From: Lachnospiraceae bacterium UBA7179
GTDB taxonomy: Bacteria; Bacillota; Clostridia; Lachnospirales; Lachnospiraceae
NCBI GenBank assembly: GCA_002491195.1
Contig: DKVL01000103.1
Span: 1-21,854 of the forward strand
Direction of reading: 5' to 3'
Length of the DNA stretch: 21,854 nucleotides
This document shows positions 1-8,825 of the stretch, in pieces (position 1 is the stretch's first letter; the number at the start of each line of letters is the position of its first letter). A model generated the notes under the pieces. That model was not told the DNA's origin and searched no databases. It saw nothing but the letters and a program-made list of their open reading frames with translations. The position numbers and the translations under genes were made by a program.

Positions 1-70
1 GCAAAAATCCATTTGCGAAGCAAATTTTGCATGGATTTTTGCCTGTTACTGGAACGAAGTGAACAGTAAC
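1..70 (-). repeat. Structured intergenic repeat, left copy
   Basis: Two stem-loops lie side by side. The first has perfect 12-bp arms GCAAAAATCCAT (1-12) and ATGGATTTTTGC (31-42) with a smaller TTGC/GCAA hairpin nested inside. The second has arms GTTACTG (45-51) and CAGTAAC (64-70). Read on the minus strand it matches the element that ends the window at 21793-21854, including a shared CCATGCAAAA core and TTCG-containing apices. The window begins inside it, so the full length is unknown. It lies upstream of the chemoreceptor promoter and contains no gene. Confidence 0.7.
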
Positions 71-97
71 TAGCGAAAAGTTCAGACCGTTTTTGTC

Positions 98-125
98 TTG
101 CATATTTTTCCAAAAGTATTATAAT
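98..125 (+). promoter_or_regulatory. Sigma-A promoter of the first chemoreceptor gene
   Basis: TTGCAT (98-103) and a perfect TATAAT (120-125) are separated by 16 bp. Transcription would start near 132 and give a leader of about 78 nt before the ATG at 210. No flagellar-type (sigma-D) promoter was seen. Confidence 0.6.
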
Positions 126-209
126 GAAAAATAATATTCCATGCATTTTAATTAGGGGAAAATGCTGGATATTAATTATGTATTAACCAAAGAAGGGGGA
201 ACATTAACA

Positions 210-1907
210 ATGAACGAACAAGCAAGCATTGAAAAAAAGCTGACCAAATCTTTTTTTAAGGTGGCTTCCATCATGGCAGCCGTTGCACTAATGGTGCTGA
301 TTACTCTAATCGTCATATCCAACAGATATTCCTACGCCCTGAAGAATTTTGGGTTTGCACAGGGCGATATCGGAAAAGCAATGTTTGAATTTGCCGACAG
401 CAGGTCATCGCTCCGGGCAGCCATCGGTTATGACGATGAAGCTGCGATCGCCACTGTGGTACAACAGCATGTGGAAAATAAAGTTCTTTTTGAAGAATAC
501 TTTGCTATCATCGAAAACACAATCGTATCGGAAGACGGCAGAAAAACATATGATGAGATCCGTTCCGAACTGGACGCCTATTGGGCGCTGGACCAGAAAA
601 TTATGGATCTCGGCGCAACAACAGACAGAGACCTCTGCAGACAGGCACAGGATATTGCACTTGCTGATCTGGCACCTGCCTATAACAGTATCTACAGCAA
701 ACTGGAATCTCTCCTGAATGTAAAGGTAACAGAAGGGAACCGACTGTCTGCTGCACTCACTGCGGCAGAGCTGATTCTGGCGATTGCCATTGTAGTTGTC
801 ATTGCGATCTCGTTAACTTTGTCGACTAAGATTGGCAAACAGATTGCAAAAGGAATTGCTTCCCCTCTTGGAAAACTCGGCCAGCGTCTCAAAACCTTCT
901 CAGCCGGAGACCTCACCTCTCCATTCCCGATGGTGAACACTGGCGATGAAGTGGAACACATGGAAAAAGATGCAACCGAGATGGCAAACAACCTGAATAT
1001 AATTATTCATGACATCAGCGAAGTACTCGGCGAGATGGCTGGCGGAAACTACGCGGTGAAATCAAAACAGTCAGAAAAATATACTGGAGACTTCCAAAAA
1101 TTATATGAATCCATGCGCGGATTGCGTGACCAGATGGTTGAAACCCTGACATCGATCGGCGAAGTTTCCAATCAGGTATCCTCTGGTTCCGGCGATCTTG
1201 CGGATGCATCGCAAGTTCTTGCCGAGGGTGCAACAGAACAGACAAACGCAGTAATGGAACTGCACGCCACGATTTCCGAGATCACAACTACTATGGAAAA
1301 GAGCGCGCAGAGTGCAGATGAATCCTACGTGAAAGCACAACTCTACGCTGACAAGGCGGACAACAGCCGCGAAGAGATGAACTCGATGATGGCAGCCATG
1401 GAGCGAATCAATGCCGCTTCCAACAGAATTGGAGACATTATCTCCGAGATCGAATCCATTGCCTCACAAACCAATCTGTTATCACTCAATGCATCCATCG
1501 AAGCGGCAAGAGCCGGTGAATCGGGACGCGGTTTCGCGGTTGTGGCAGATCAGATCAGAATACTGGCAAACCAAAGTGCAAAAGCTGCTGTTGACACAAG
1601 GGAGCTAATCGAAGGTTCCATCCGGGAGGTTGCCGACGGAAACCGCGCGGCAGAGAATGCCGCAAATGCCATCAGTTCCGTAGTCGATGGCATCAAACAA
1701 ATCGCTGACTTCTCCAAGAATCTCAAGACAATGGTGGAAGATCAGACCGAGGCAATGCGACAGGCAGAGAAAGGCATCAATCAAATTTCAGAGGTGGTAC
1801 AGAGCAATGCTGCAACAGCACAGGAAGCTTCCGCAACCAGTGAGGAGCTCTCCGCACAGGCCTCCATCCTGGACGGTCTGATTGGACAGTTCTCGTTGAA
1901 AAAATAG
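210..1907 (+). CDS. Methyl-accepting chemotaxis protein, helical sensor type
   Basis: This is a transmembrane chemoreceptor that should control CheA through CheW. The ATG at 210 is chosen because AGAAGGGGGA (191-200) sits 9 nt upstream; an in-frame ATG at 162 has its AGGGG only about 3 nt away. The 565-residue product has a first membrane helix near residues 18-40, an extracellular region of about 150 residues that looks all-helical (four-helix-bundle type, no CACHE motifs), and a second membrane helix near 190-210. A HAMP region follows, with a second HAMP-like segment around GGNYAV, suggesting tandem HAMP modules. The cytoplasmic hairpin tip is canonical: QTNLLSLNASIEAARAGE followed by GRGFAVVA. 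There is no C-terminal CheR-binding pentapeptide. The ligand cannot be told from sequence. It is the only plus-strand gene and is transcribed alone. Confidence 0.93.
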   Translation: MNEQASIEKKLTKSFFKVASIMAAVALMVLITLIVISNRYSYALKNFGFAQGDIGKAMFEFADSRSSLRAAIGYDDEAAIATVVQQHVENKVLFEEYFAIIENTIVSEDGRKTYDEIRSELDAYWALDQKIMDLGATTDRDLCRQAQDIALADLAPAYNSIYSKLESLLNVKVTEGNRLSAALTAAELILAIAIVVVIAISLTLSTKIGKQIAKGIASPLGKLGQRLKTFSAGDLTSPFPMVNTGDEVEHMEKDATEMANNLNIIIHDISEVLGEMAGGNYAVKSKQSEKYTGDFQKLYESMRGLRDQMVETLTSIGEVSNQVSSGSGDLADASQVLAEGATEQTNAVMELHATISEITTTMEKSAQSADESYVKAQLYADKADNSREEMNSMMAAMERINAASNRIGDIISEIESIASQTNLLSLNASIEAARAGESGRGFAVVADQIRILANQSAKAAVDTRELIEGSIREVADGNRAAENAANAISSVVDGIKQIADFSKNLKTMVEDQTEAMRQAEKGINQISEVVQSNAATAQEASATSEELSAQASILDGLIGQFSLKK

Positions 1908-1949
1908 AATCTAAGTACGATACATATATTCTTTCGTTTTCACAAACAT

Positions 1950-1981
1950 AAAGAGAGTCAGGCCCTAGCCTGACTCTTTTT
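1950..1981. terminator. Bidirectional intrinsic terminator between the chemoreceptor gene and purL
   Basis: GAGTCAGGC (1955-1963) pairs with GCCTGACTC (1968-1976) around a 4-nt loop (CCTA). The stem is extended on both sides by A/T pairs. A T-run follows on the plus strand (1977-1981) and the A-run on the other side gives a U-run on the minus strand. The two convergent genes end on either side, so one hairpin serves both. Confidence 0.92.
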
Positions 1982-1989
1982 ATGTTCCT

Positions 1990-4900
1990 TTATTGAAAAT
2001 AAGAAACGCCTGCCATAAATATGCCCAGATCCTGTTCCCCATAGATATTCATTGCCACTGCGTCGCCACGCCTTTCCACATGCGCCATCTTACCAAGGCA
2101 CCTTCCGTCAGGAGACGTGATCCCCTCGATCGCCGCGTAGGAGCCGTTCACATTCCACTCCTCATCCATCGAGATGTTCCCGTCGAAGTCCGCATACTGC
2201 GTTGCAACCTGCCCGTTTGCAAAGAGCCTGTCGATCCACTCCTTCGGCGCCACGAAACGTCCCTCGCCGTGCGATGCCGGTGTTACATAGGTCTTGCCAA
2301 GCTCCGCGCGCTGCAGCCACGGTGACTTGTTTGTCACGACTTTCGTGTACACCATCTTGGAAATGTGACGGTTGATCGTGTTGTAGGTAAGTGTCGGTGA
2401 GTCCTCCTTCTGTCCCACGATCTCACCGTAGGGCACCAGTCCAAGTTTGATCATCGCCTGGAACCCGTTACAGATACCGAGAGCCAAGCCATCCCTCTCA
2501 TTGAGGAGCTTGTTTACTGCTTCCTTGATCTTCGCATTCTGAAAAGCTGTCGCAAAGAACTTCGCACTTCCGTCAGGCTCATCGCCGGCTGAAAAGCCGC
2601 CTGGGAACATGATGATCTGCGCCTGCGCGATCGCTTTCTCAAACTCGTCAACGGAATCCCTGATATCCCCGGCAGACAGATTGCGGAACACCTTCGTCAC
2701 GACATTGGCGCCAGCCTGCTCAAATGCGATCGTCGAGTCGTACTCGCAGTTCGTGCCAGGAAATACTGGTATAAATACAGTGGGCTTTGCTACCTTGTTC
2801 TTACATACATAGATGTCCTTTGTGTCATAAAGCTTTGTCTCGACCGCATCCGTGCCCTTCACGGCCTTGGTCGGGAACACCTTCTCAAGCTTTGATGTCC
2901 ACGCCTTCAGAGCCTCATCCATCGATACCGTTGTATCCTGATATACCAATCCCTCATTCTCCGCAAGCACCGTAGCAACTGTTCTATAGGCTGTGCCGCT
3001 CGCTGCAAGTGCATCAAACCTGTCAGCAGAAACTTCCGCAATGATACTGCCCATTCCATTTGCAAAAAGCTCGTTTGCCGCAAGCGCGCTCTCAAACGCG
3101 ACACCCATCTTGTTTCCAAATGCCATCTTCGCCGCTGACGCCACGATACCCTTTGCGTCGAGCGCGTACGCCGCCACGATCACCCGGTCCGCAATCAGTT
3201 GCGCAATACCGCTATACATCTTCATGACTTTCTCATAGTCAGGAAGATCATACGCGTTCTTAGGCAGATCAAATACGACAAGCCTGTCACCTGCATTCTT
3301 CAGTTCCGGTGTGATGATATCCTGCTTTTTCGCGACATCAACTGCAAAAGATACAAGTGTGGGCGGCACATCGATCTCATTGAACGTACCCGACATGGAG
3401 TCCTTGCCGCCAATGGAAGGCAGCCCATATCCAATCTGCGCATCGAATGCGCCGAGAAGCGCTGCGAACGGCTGACTCCAGCGCGACGGTTCCTCTGTCA
3501 TACGCCTGAAATACTCCTGGAATGTAAACCGTATCTTCGTGTAATCACCGCCTGCTGCCACAATCTTAGCCATGGACTCCGTCACTGCATACACCGCTCC
3601 ATGATATGGACTCCAGCTTGACAGATACGGATCAAAACCGTATGCCATCATTGTCACAACGTCCGTCTTTCCTTTTAATACCGGAAGCTTCGCAACCATT
3701 GTCTGTGTCTCTGTCAGCTGATACTTGCCACCGTAAGGCATAAATACGCTTCCTGCGCCAATCGATGCATCGAACATCTCCACAAGTCCCTTCTGCGAGC
3801 AGACATTCAGGTCATTCAGAGTGGCGAGAACTGCCTCCTTTACATCACCGTTTTTCAGTGCATTCTCAACTTTCGGAACAGCAATCTTATTGAAGTAATT
3901 GTCCTCTTTCACGGGCGTTTCCACATATACGCCTGTTTCCTGATGCGCCCCGTTCGTGTCAAGGAAGGCTCTCGCGATATCCACGACTTTCCGTCCTCTC
4001 CACATCAGCACAAGCCTTGGCTCCTCTGTCACAGTCGCAACTTTCACCGCCTCAAGATTCTCCTGTGCGGCATATGCAAGAAACTGGTCTGCATCCTTCG
4101 GATCCACGACCACTGCCATCCGCTCCTGTGACTCTGAGATCGCAAGCTCCGTGCCATCAAGACCTGCGTATTTTTTCGGAACCTTGTCCATATCCACAAC
4201 AAGCCCGTCCGCCAGCTCTCCGATCGCCACAGACACGCCGCCCGCGCCAAAGTCATTGCACTTCTTGATGATCCTGCTGACCTCAGATCTCCGGAATAAC
4301 CTCTGAAGCTTGCGCTCCGTCGGCGCATTTCCCTTCTGAACCTCCGCGCCGCAGGTCGTCAGAGAAGCGGTCGTGTGCACCTTGGACGAACCAGTCGCTC
4401 CGCCGCACCCGTCACGCCCTGTCCGTCCGCCGAGCAGGATGATAATATCGCCTGGATCAGAGTTTTCGCGAATCACACTTGCCCTGGGTGCTGCCGCCAT
4501 CACCGCGCCGATTTCCATTCTCTTTGCGACATAGTTCGGATGGTAGACCTCCTTGACAAATCCTGTCGCCAGTCCAATCTGGTTTCCATAGGAAGAATAC
4601 CCGCTCGCAGCACCGCGAACCAGCTTTTTCTGAGATAGTTTGCCCCGCATCGTGTTTTCCACTGGTACTGTCGGATCCGCCGCACCCGTGACGCGCATCG
4701 CCTGATAAACATATGTACGTCCTGACAATGGATCACGGATCGCACCGCCAAGGCAGGTCGCGGCACCACCAAACGGTTCGATCTCAGTCGGATGATTGTG
4801 TGTCTCATTCTTGAAGTTCACAAGCCACTCCTCCGTGACAACGCCTTTTCCGTCCTCCTTGTCGATCTCAACAGGGACAACGATCGAACACGCGTTGATC

Positions 4901-5799
4901 TCATCCGATTTCTCCATATCCTCCAGTTTGCCGTCCTTTTTCAGCTTTCTCATTGCCATGAGCGCCAAATCCATCAGACAGACATACTTATCCTTTCTAC
5001 CGGCAAAAATTTCCTCGCGCACAGCCAGATACTGCTTGTATGTCGTCTTGATCGGTTCGGTATAATAGCCATCCTCAAACGCAATATCCTTCAATTCTGT
5101 GGAGAACGTCGTGTGACGGCAGTGATCAGACCAGTAAGTGTCGAGCACGCGGATCTCCGTCACCGTCGGGTCCCTGTGTTCCTCATCCCTAAAATACTTC
5201 TGGATATGCAGAAAATCCTTAAATGTCATGGCAAGCCCAAGCGAATCATAGAGCTCCTTTAAGTCGTCCTCCGCCATCCCGGCAAACCCGTCAAAGGTTC
5301 CCACATCAGCTGGCTCCTCAAAAGCCTGTACCAGTGTCTCTGGCTTTTCCAGTCCCGTCTCCCGCGAATCCACAGGGTTGATACAGTAGCGCTTGATCTT
5401 GTCAAACTCATTGTCAGAAATCGTTCCGATCAATAAATATGTAACTGCTGTCTTGATGATCGGCTGCTCGTCCTCCTTCAGGAACTGTACACACTGCACT
5501 GCGGAATCTGCTCTCTGGTCAAACTGACCTGGCAGATACTCCACGGAAAAGCAACGGGAATCCGCCGGCATCTCAATGGTTTCCATATATAAGTCGTCGA
5601 CAGGCGGTTCTGAAAAGACACTCCTGCAAGCCTTCTCAAACACCGCATCTGATAGGTTCTCGATATCATATCGGATAAAGATCCTGACCTTCTTTAACCC
5701 GGTGATGCCCAGATAGCTCTTCAGCTCCTCCTCAAGTTCTCTTGCTTTTACCGCAAAAGCGTCTTTCTTTTCCACATAGATCCGTTTTACTTTTTCCAT
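1990..5799 (-). CDS. purL: Phosphoribosylformylglycinamidine synthase, single-chain PurL with glutaminase domain
   Basis: This enzyme converts FGAR, ATP and glutamine to FGAM in de novo purine synthesis. At 1269 residues it is the fused form (synthetase plus glutamine amidotransferase) found in Clostridia, unlike the split PurS/PurQ/PurL of Bacillus. Visible synthetase motifs include YWSDHCRHTTF, NFKNETHNHPTEIEPFGGA, GGRTGRDGCGGATGSSKVH, NDFGAGG and SIGGKDSMSGTF. The amidotransferase starts near residue 1008; its triad is Cys1110 (GICNG), His1240 and Glu1242 (AHVER). The start has a GGAGG site about 8 nt upstream. It is the last gene of a minus-strand cluster, 33 bp after the binding-lipoprotein gene with no terminator between, and ends at the shared terminator. 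All catalytic motifs look intact. Confidence 0.97.
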   Translation of the reverse strand: MEKVKRIYVEKKDAFAVKARELEEELKSYLGITGLKKVRIFIRYDIENLSDAVFEKACRSVFSEPPVDDLYMETIEMPADSRCFSVEYLPGQFDQRADSAVQCVQFLKEDEQPIIKTAVTYLLIGTISDNEFDKIKRYCINPVDSRETGLEKPETLVQAFEEPADVGTFDGFAGMAEDDLKELYDSLGLAMTFKDFLHIQKYFRDEEHRDPTVTEIRVLDTYWSDHCRHTTFSTELKDIAFEDGYYTEPIKTTYKQYLAVREEIFAGRKDKYVCLMDLALMAMRKLKKDGKLEDMEKSDEINACSIVVPVEIDKEDGKGVVTEEWLVNFKNETHNHPTEIEPFGGAATCLGGAIRDPLSGRTYVYQAMRVTGAADPTVPVENTMRGKLSQKKLVRGAASGYSSYGNQIGLATGFVKEVYHPNYVAKRMEIGAVMAAAPRASVIRENSDPGDIIILLGGRTGRDGCGGATGSSKVHTTASLTTCGAEVQKGNAPTERKLQRLFRRSEVSRIIKKCNDFGAGGVSVAIGELADGLVVDMDKVPKKYAGLDGTELAISESQERMAVVVDPKDADQFLAYAAQENLEAVKVATVTEEPRLVLMWRGRKVVDIARAFLDTNGAHQETGVYVETPVKEDNYFNKIAVPKVENALKNGDVKEAVLATLNDLNVCSQKGLVEMFDASIGAGSVFMPYGGKYQLTETQTMVAKLPVLKGKTDVVTMMAYGFDPYLSSWSPYHGAVYAVTESMAKIVAAGGDYTKIRFTFQEYFRRMTEEPSRWSQPFAALLGAFDAQIGYGLPSIGGKDSMSGTFNEIDVPPTLVSFAVDVAKKQDIITPELKNAGDRLVVFDLPKNAYDLPDYEKVMKMYSGIAQLIADRVIVAAYALDAKGIVASAAKMAFGNKMGVAFESALAANELFANGMGSIIAEVSADRFDALAASGTAYRTVATVLAENEGLVYQDTTVSMDEALKAWTSKLEKVFPTKAVKGTDAVETKLYDTKDIYVCKNKVAKPTVFIPVFPGTNCEYDSTIAFEQAGANVVTKVFRNLSAGDIRDSVDEFEKAIAQAQIIMFPGGFSAGDEPDGSAKFFATAFQNAKIKEAVNKLLNERDGLALGICNGFQAMIKLGLVPYGEIVGQKEDSPTLTYNTINRHISKMVYTKVVTNKSPWLQRAELGKTYVTPASHGEGRFVAPKEWIDRLFANGQVATQYADFDGNISMDEEWNVNGSYAAIEGITSPDGRCLGKMAHVERRGDAVAMNIYGEQDLGIFMAGVSYFQ

Positions 5800-5832
5800 C
5801 TTGTCAATCCTCCGTTTTTATTTACCATTATC

Positions 5833-6810
5833 TCATTTGCCATAATTAGCAACATTGCTGCTGTCCACACGCTCAAAATCTACCCAGACAAACTTGCCGT
5901 CCTCCGTACTCCCCTCCACGTCCTTCACATCTTTGTTTTCTGCAAGCTGAATCGCCGCGTCAACTGCCGCATGTCCCTGTCCGCTGCCAGACTGATATAC
6001 CGTAAATGCCATGTCTCCATTGCGGATCGCCTCACAGCCGTCAGCGGTCGCATCCACACCCAGAATCGGTAGTGCAGCGCAGTCGATTCCGCTGTTCTTG
6101 CAAGCCTCCATGACGCCAAGTGCCATGGAATCATTGTTGCAGATCACACAGTCCGCCGAAACTCCTGTGCGTAAAAACAGTTCAAACAGCTTTTGCGCCT
6201 GCGCTGTGTCCCAGTTGGCACTGTCCTCAAACACATAGTGAATCTGTTTACCGCTCTTTTCCAGTGTTCTCTTTACTCCTGTACTCCTGCCTTCTGTGGC
6301 GGAATGGCTCGCAGGCCCCTTGATCAGCACCACATTAATCTCCTGTCTGTCAGATAATTTGTCCAGCACATATTCCGCCTGAAATTCCCCCGCAACCTGC
6401 TCGCTGGAGCCAACATAGATATACTTTCCTTCCTGCAGGTACTTCTCATCAGGACAGCTGTTGACAAATACGATCGGAATATCCCCCGCGCTCATCTTTA
6501 ACTGCACTATGGTATCTACCGAGACAGGACTGCAGATAATCACATCATAGTTCTCTGCCGCCGCTTTCTTCAACTGCTCTACCTGCTTCTCAATCGATCC
6601 CTGTGCATCCTCCATGACAAATTGCGCACCTTCCTGCGCCGCCTGCTCTGCAGCGCTGTCCACCAGTGTCTGTCGAAAGGTATCCATTTCATTTAAGGAA
6701 AAAAATATTTTGATCCCGCTTTTTCCAACAGTGGTATTCTGACCACATCCTGAAATTGTAACAACAATCAGGACAATCGCAAGCCATAACGACATCGTTC
6801 TCCCCATCAC
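5833..6810 (-). CDS. Sugar-type periplasmic binding lipoprotein (PBP type 1)
   Basis: This is a secreted, lipid-anchored solute-binding protein of the ribose/galactose-binding fold (Peripla_BP_4 type). A signal peptide ends in the lipobox ISGC, with the lipid-modified Cys at residue 22. Typical family features follow: repeated xxxDVIICSP-like strands, VFVNSCPDE, a hinge region with ICNNDSMALGVMEA, and ILGVDATADGCEAIRNG. The start is GTG at 6810 (7 nt after GAGGAGG) or ATG at 6807; both overlap the stop of the upstream chemoreceptor gene, implying translational coupling. No ABC ATPase or permease gene is nearby, so it probably works as a ligand-presenting partner of that chemoreceptor, as MglB and RbsB do for Trg in enteric bacteria. 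The ligand is unknown; pentose, hexose or nucleoside are all possible. Confidence 0.88.
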   Translation of the reverse strand: MMGRTMSLWLAIVLIVVTISGCGQNTTVGKSGIKIFFSLNEMDTFRQTLVDSAAEQAAQEGAQFVMEDAQGSIEKQVEQLKKAAAENYDVIICSPVSVDTIVQLKMSAGDIPIVFVNSCPDEKYLQEGKYIYVGSSEQVAGEFQAEYVLDKLSDRQEINVVLIKGPASHSATEGRSTGVKRTLEKSGKQIHYVFEDSANWDTAQAQKLFELFLRTGVSADCVICNNDSMALGVMEACKNSGIDCAALPILGVDATADGCEAIRNGDMAFTVYQSGSGQGHAAVDAAIQLAENKDVKDVEGSTEDGKFVWVDFERVDSSNVANYGK

Positions 6811-8795
6811 AGTCCAGCCTCCTCTCCGATCTTAAATCTGGCAACATGCTCGTACAGCTCCTCTGCCGATGCTGTCAACTCCTTTGCCCCTACAGAAACA
6901 CGCTCACTGTTGTTCGTAATATTGTCCACCTGTCGCACCATCGCCTGCGAAGTTGCCAGGATTTCCTCCGAACTTGCGGCCTGCTCCTCCGAGATTGCTG
7001 CCACGTTCGTCGCCACATCGTCAACCTTCTCCACCTTCTTGATCATCTCACGCACAAGCGTACTTACCTGATCGATATTTCCAAATATGGAGTCAAATGT
7101 CTTTAAGGTATCACCCACCAGATCGCTGCTGTGATTGATATTCTCAACACTTTCCTTGGTCTGCTTAACAGTATCTCCTACCAGACCGTTGATCTGACTG
7201 ATCAAACCTTCAATATTATGCACTGCATCGGCGCTGGTGTTGGCAAGCTGGCCAATCTCTGTCGCCACAACAGAAAAGCCTCTGCCCGCTTCCCCAGCGC
7301 GTGCCGCTTCAATAGAAGCATTGAGCGAAAGCAGGGCTGTCTGATCCGCAATATTTCCGATAATCTCTGTAATATTCGTAATCTCAACAGACGCCTTCCC
7401 GACCTCATCGATTGACTGCTGCAGCTGCTGTACAGATCTGTTGATCATGTCCATCGCACTGCTGACACGCTGCAAGTCTGATTTTCCGTTTTGGGATACC
7501 CTGACAGTCTCCTGCATTTTGCTGTCCACCTGCTCGCCATCCTCCTTGGTGTCAGATACCACCATCGCGAGCGTCGTCGCATGATCTGCAATCTCACCGA
7601 CAGACATAGATAACTGCTCTACTGTTGTATTCAACTCCCGCATAGACTGCCCCTGTAGCTTGGACGCATCATACATTTCTTTTGAGATCGTATCGCTGTC
7701 ACCCGCCTGCCTGCTCAATTTGTCAGACACCGTATGAATCGAGGCAATCATCTGCCGCATCGTCAATATAAACTGCTGCACATGACCGCTCATAATGCCG
7801 ATTTCATCATTGCTCCTGGCTTCAATTGACACTGTGAAATCTCCGTTTGTCATCGCTGTGATCACCTTAATCAGCTCCTTGACAGGACGGATCACCATAT
7901 GAACCACACGCTCTACCAATATAGCCAACAGGATCACAGACACCAGACCGATCGCCAACATCATATTCCGGACACTGTCAATGTCCGCATAGATCACCTT
8001 CGTGGGAATGTAAGATACCAGAACCCAGTCCGTTCCCTGTATCTGTGCAAATGCCGTCATATTTCTGTCTATCTCGACCATATCAAAGTCATACTGCGCT
8101 ACCTTCTGCCAGATATCCTTCATAAAGGCATCCTGGGAATCGCTAAGCTTTGTCGAGATCAGATCATTCTCATGATGCGCCAGGATCGTTCCATCGGAGC
8201 TGCTCACCAGAAACGCCCTCGCCTTGTCCATCTCGATATAACTGTTTACAATGATACTGATTCGCTCCAGTGTGAGGTCTGCCGAAATCACCTTGATCGT
8301 GCCGGACTGATCATCCAATATGCCTGAAGCACTGATGACATTCTCCCCATGGGCATTCGTATACGCGTTCGTTAATCCCATATTCCACCTGGTCAAACCT
8401 TCTTTGTACCATACGGACTGTGTCGGGTCCGCCTCCGCTTTCTCCGACGCTGATGCTTTCATCAGACTGCCGTTCTCATCCGCAATATACAATCCCTCCG
8501 GAAAATTGTCATCAAACCCATAATAGCTGTCCAAAATCGCCTGCAGCTGCCGCCCATCTGGACTGGTCTGTTCGATTGCCTGCTTCACCGACCGAAACGC
8601 TGACAAGTTCCTGTCAAGCCACGCCTCGATCTGGTTCGTCTGGTTCTCGATCGACGAACTCAGCAGATTTTCCGAATAATCCTTAATAATATTTTTGGAT
8701 ATATAATACAAAATGCCCACCAACAATACCATAATGACAATCACCACTGGCAGTATGATACTAAGTAATTTCACTTTAATAGAAACGATTTTCAT
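6807..8795 (-). CDS. Methyl-accepting chemotaxis protein with dCACHE-like sensor
   Basis: This is a 662-residue chemoreceptor with a membrane helix near residues 10-32 and a large extracellular domain (about 33-275) of double-CACHE type. Key stretches are LYIADENGSL, VWYKEGL, ISASGILDD and FAQIQGTDWVLVSYIP. A second membrane helix lies near 280-302, followed by HAMP and the methyl-accepting coiled coil. The hairpin tip reads QTALLSLNASIEAARAGEAGRGFSVVA, with Ala in place of the usual Asn of QTN. The amino-acid-sensing dCACHE signature R-x-W-Y is not complete: SVWY lacks the Arg, so an amino acid ligand is less likely. AAAGG precedes the ATG. The gene starts 30 bp after the PurF-like gene and overlaps the binding-lipoprotein gene by 4 bp, so the two products very probably act together. 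Confidence 0.93.
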   Translation of the reverse strand: MKIVSIKVKLLSIILPVVIVIMVLLVGILYYISKNIIKDYSENLLSSSIENQTNQIEAWLDRNLSAFRSVKQAIEQTSPDGRQLQAILDSYYGFDDNFPEGLYIADENGSLMKASASEKAEADPTQSVWYKEGLTRWNMGLTNAYTNAHGENVISASGILDDQSGTIKVISADLTLERISIIVNSYIEMDKARAFLVSSSDGTILAHHENDLISTKLSDSQDAFMKDIWQKVAQYDFDMVEIDRNMTAFAQIQGTDWVLVSYIPTKVIYADIDSVRNMMLAIGLVSVILLAILVERVVHMVIRPVKELIKVITAMTNGDFTVSIEARSNDEIGIMSGHVQQFILTMRQMIASIHTVSDKLSRQAGDSDTISKEMYDASKLQGQSMRELNTTVEQLSMSVGEIADHATTLAMVVSDTKEDGEQVDSKMQETVRVSQNGKSDLQRVSSAMDMINRSVQQLQQSIDEVGKASVEITNITEIIGNIADQTALLSLNASIEAARAGEAGRGFSVVATEIGQLANTSADAVHNIEGLISQINGLVGDTVKQTKESVENINHSSDLVGDTLKTFDSIFGNIDQVSTLVREMIKKVEKVDDVATNVAAISEEQAASSEEILATSQAMVRQVDNITNNSERVSVGAKELTASAEELYEHVARFKIGEEAGL

Positions 8796-8825
8796 TTTTA
8801 CGCCTTTCTACAAAACAGCTGTTAT

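Noticed and set aside
162..209. Upstream ATG extension of the first chemoreceptor gene
   Set aside because: AGGGG is only about 3 nt from this ATG, while the ATG at 210 has AGAAGGGGGA at good spacing and begins a normal receptor N-terminus.
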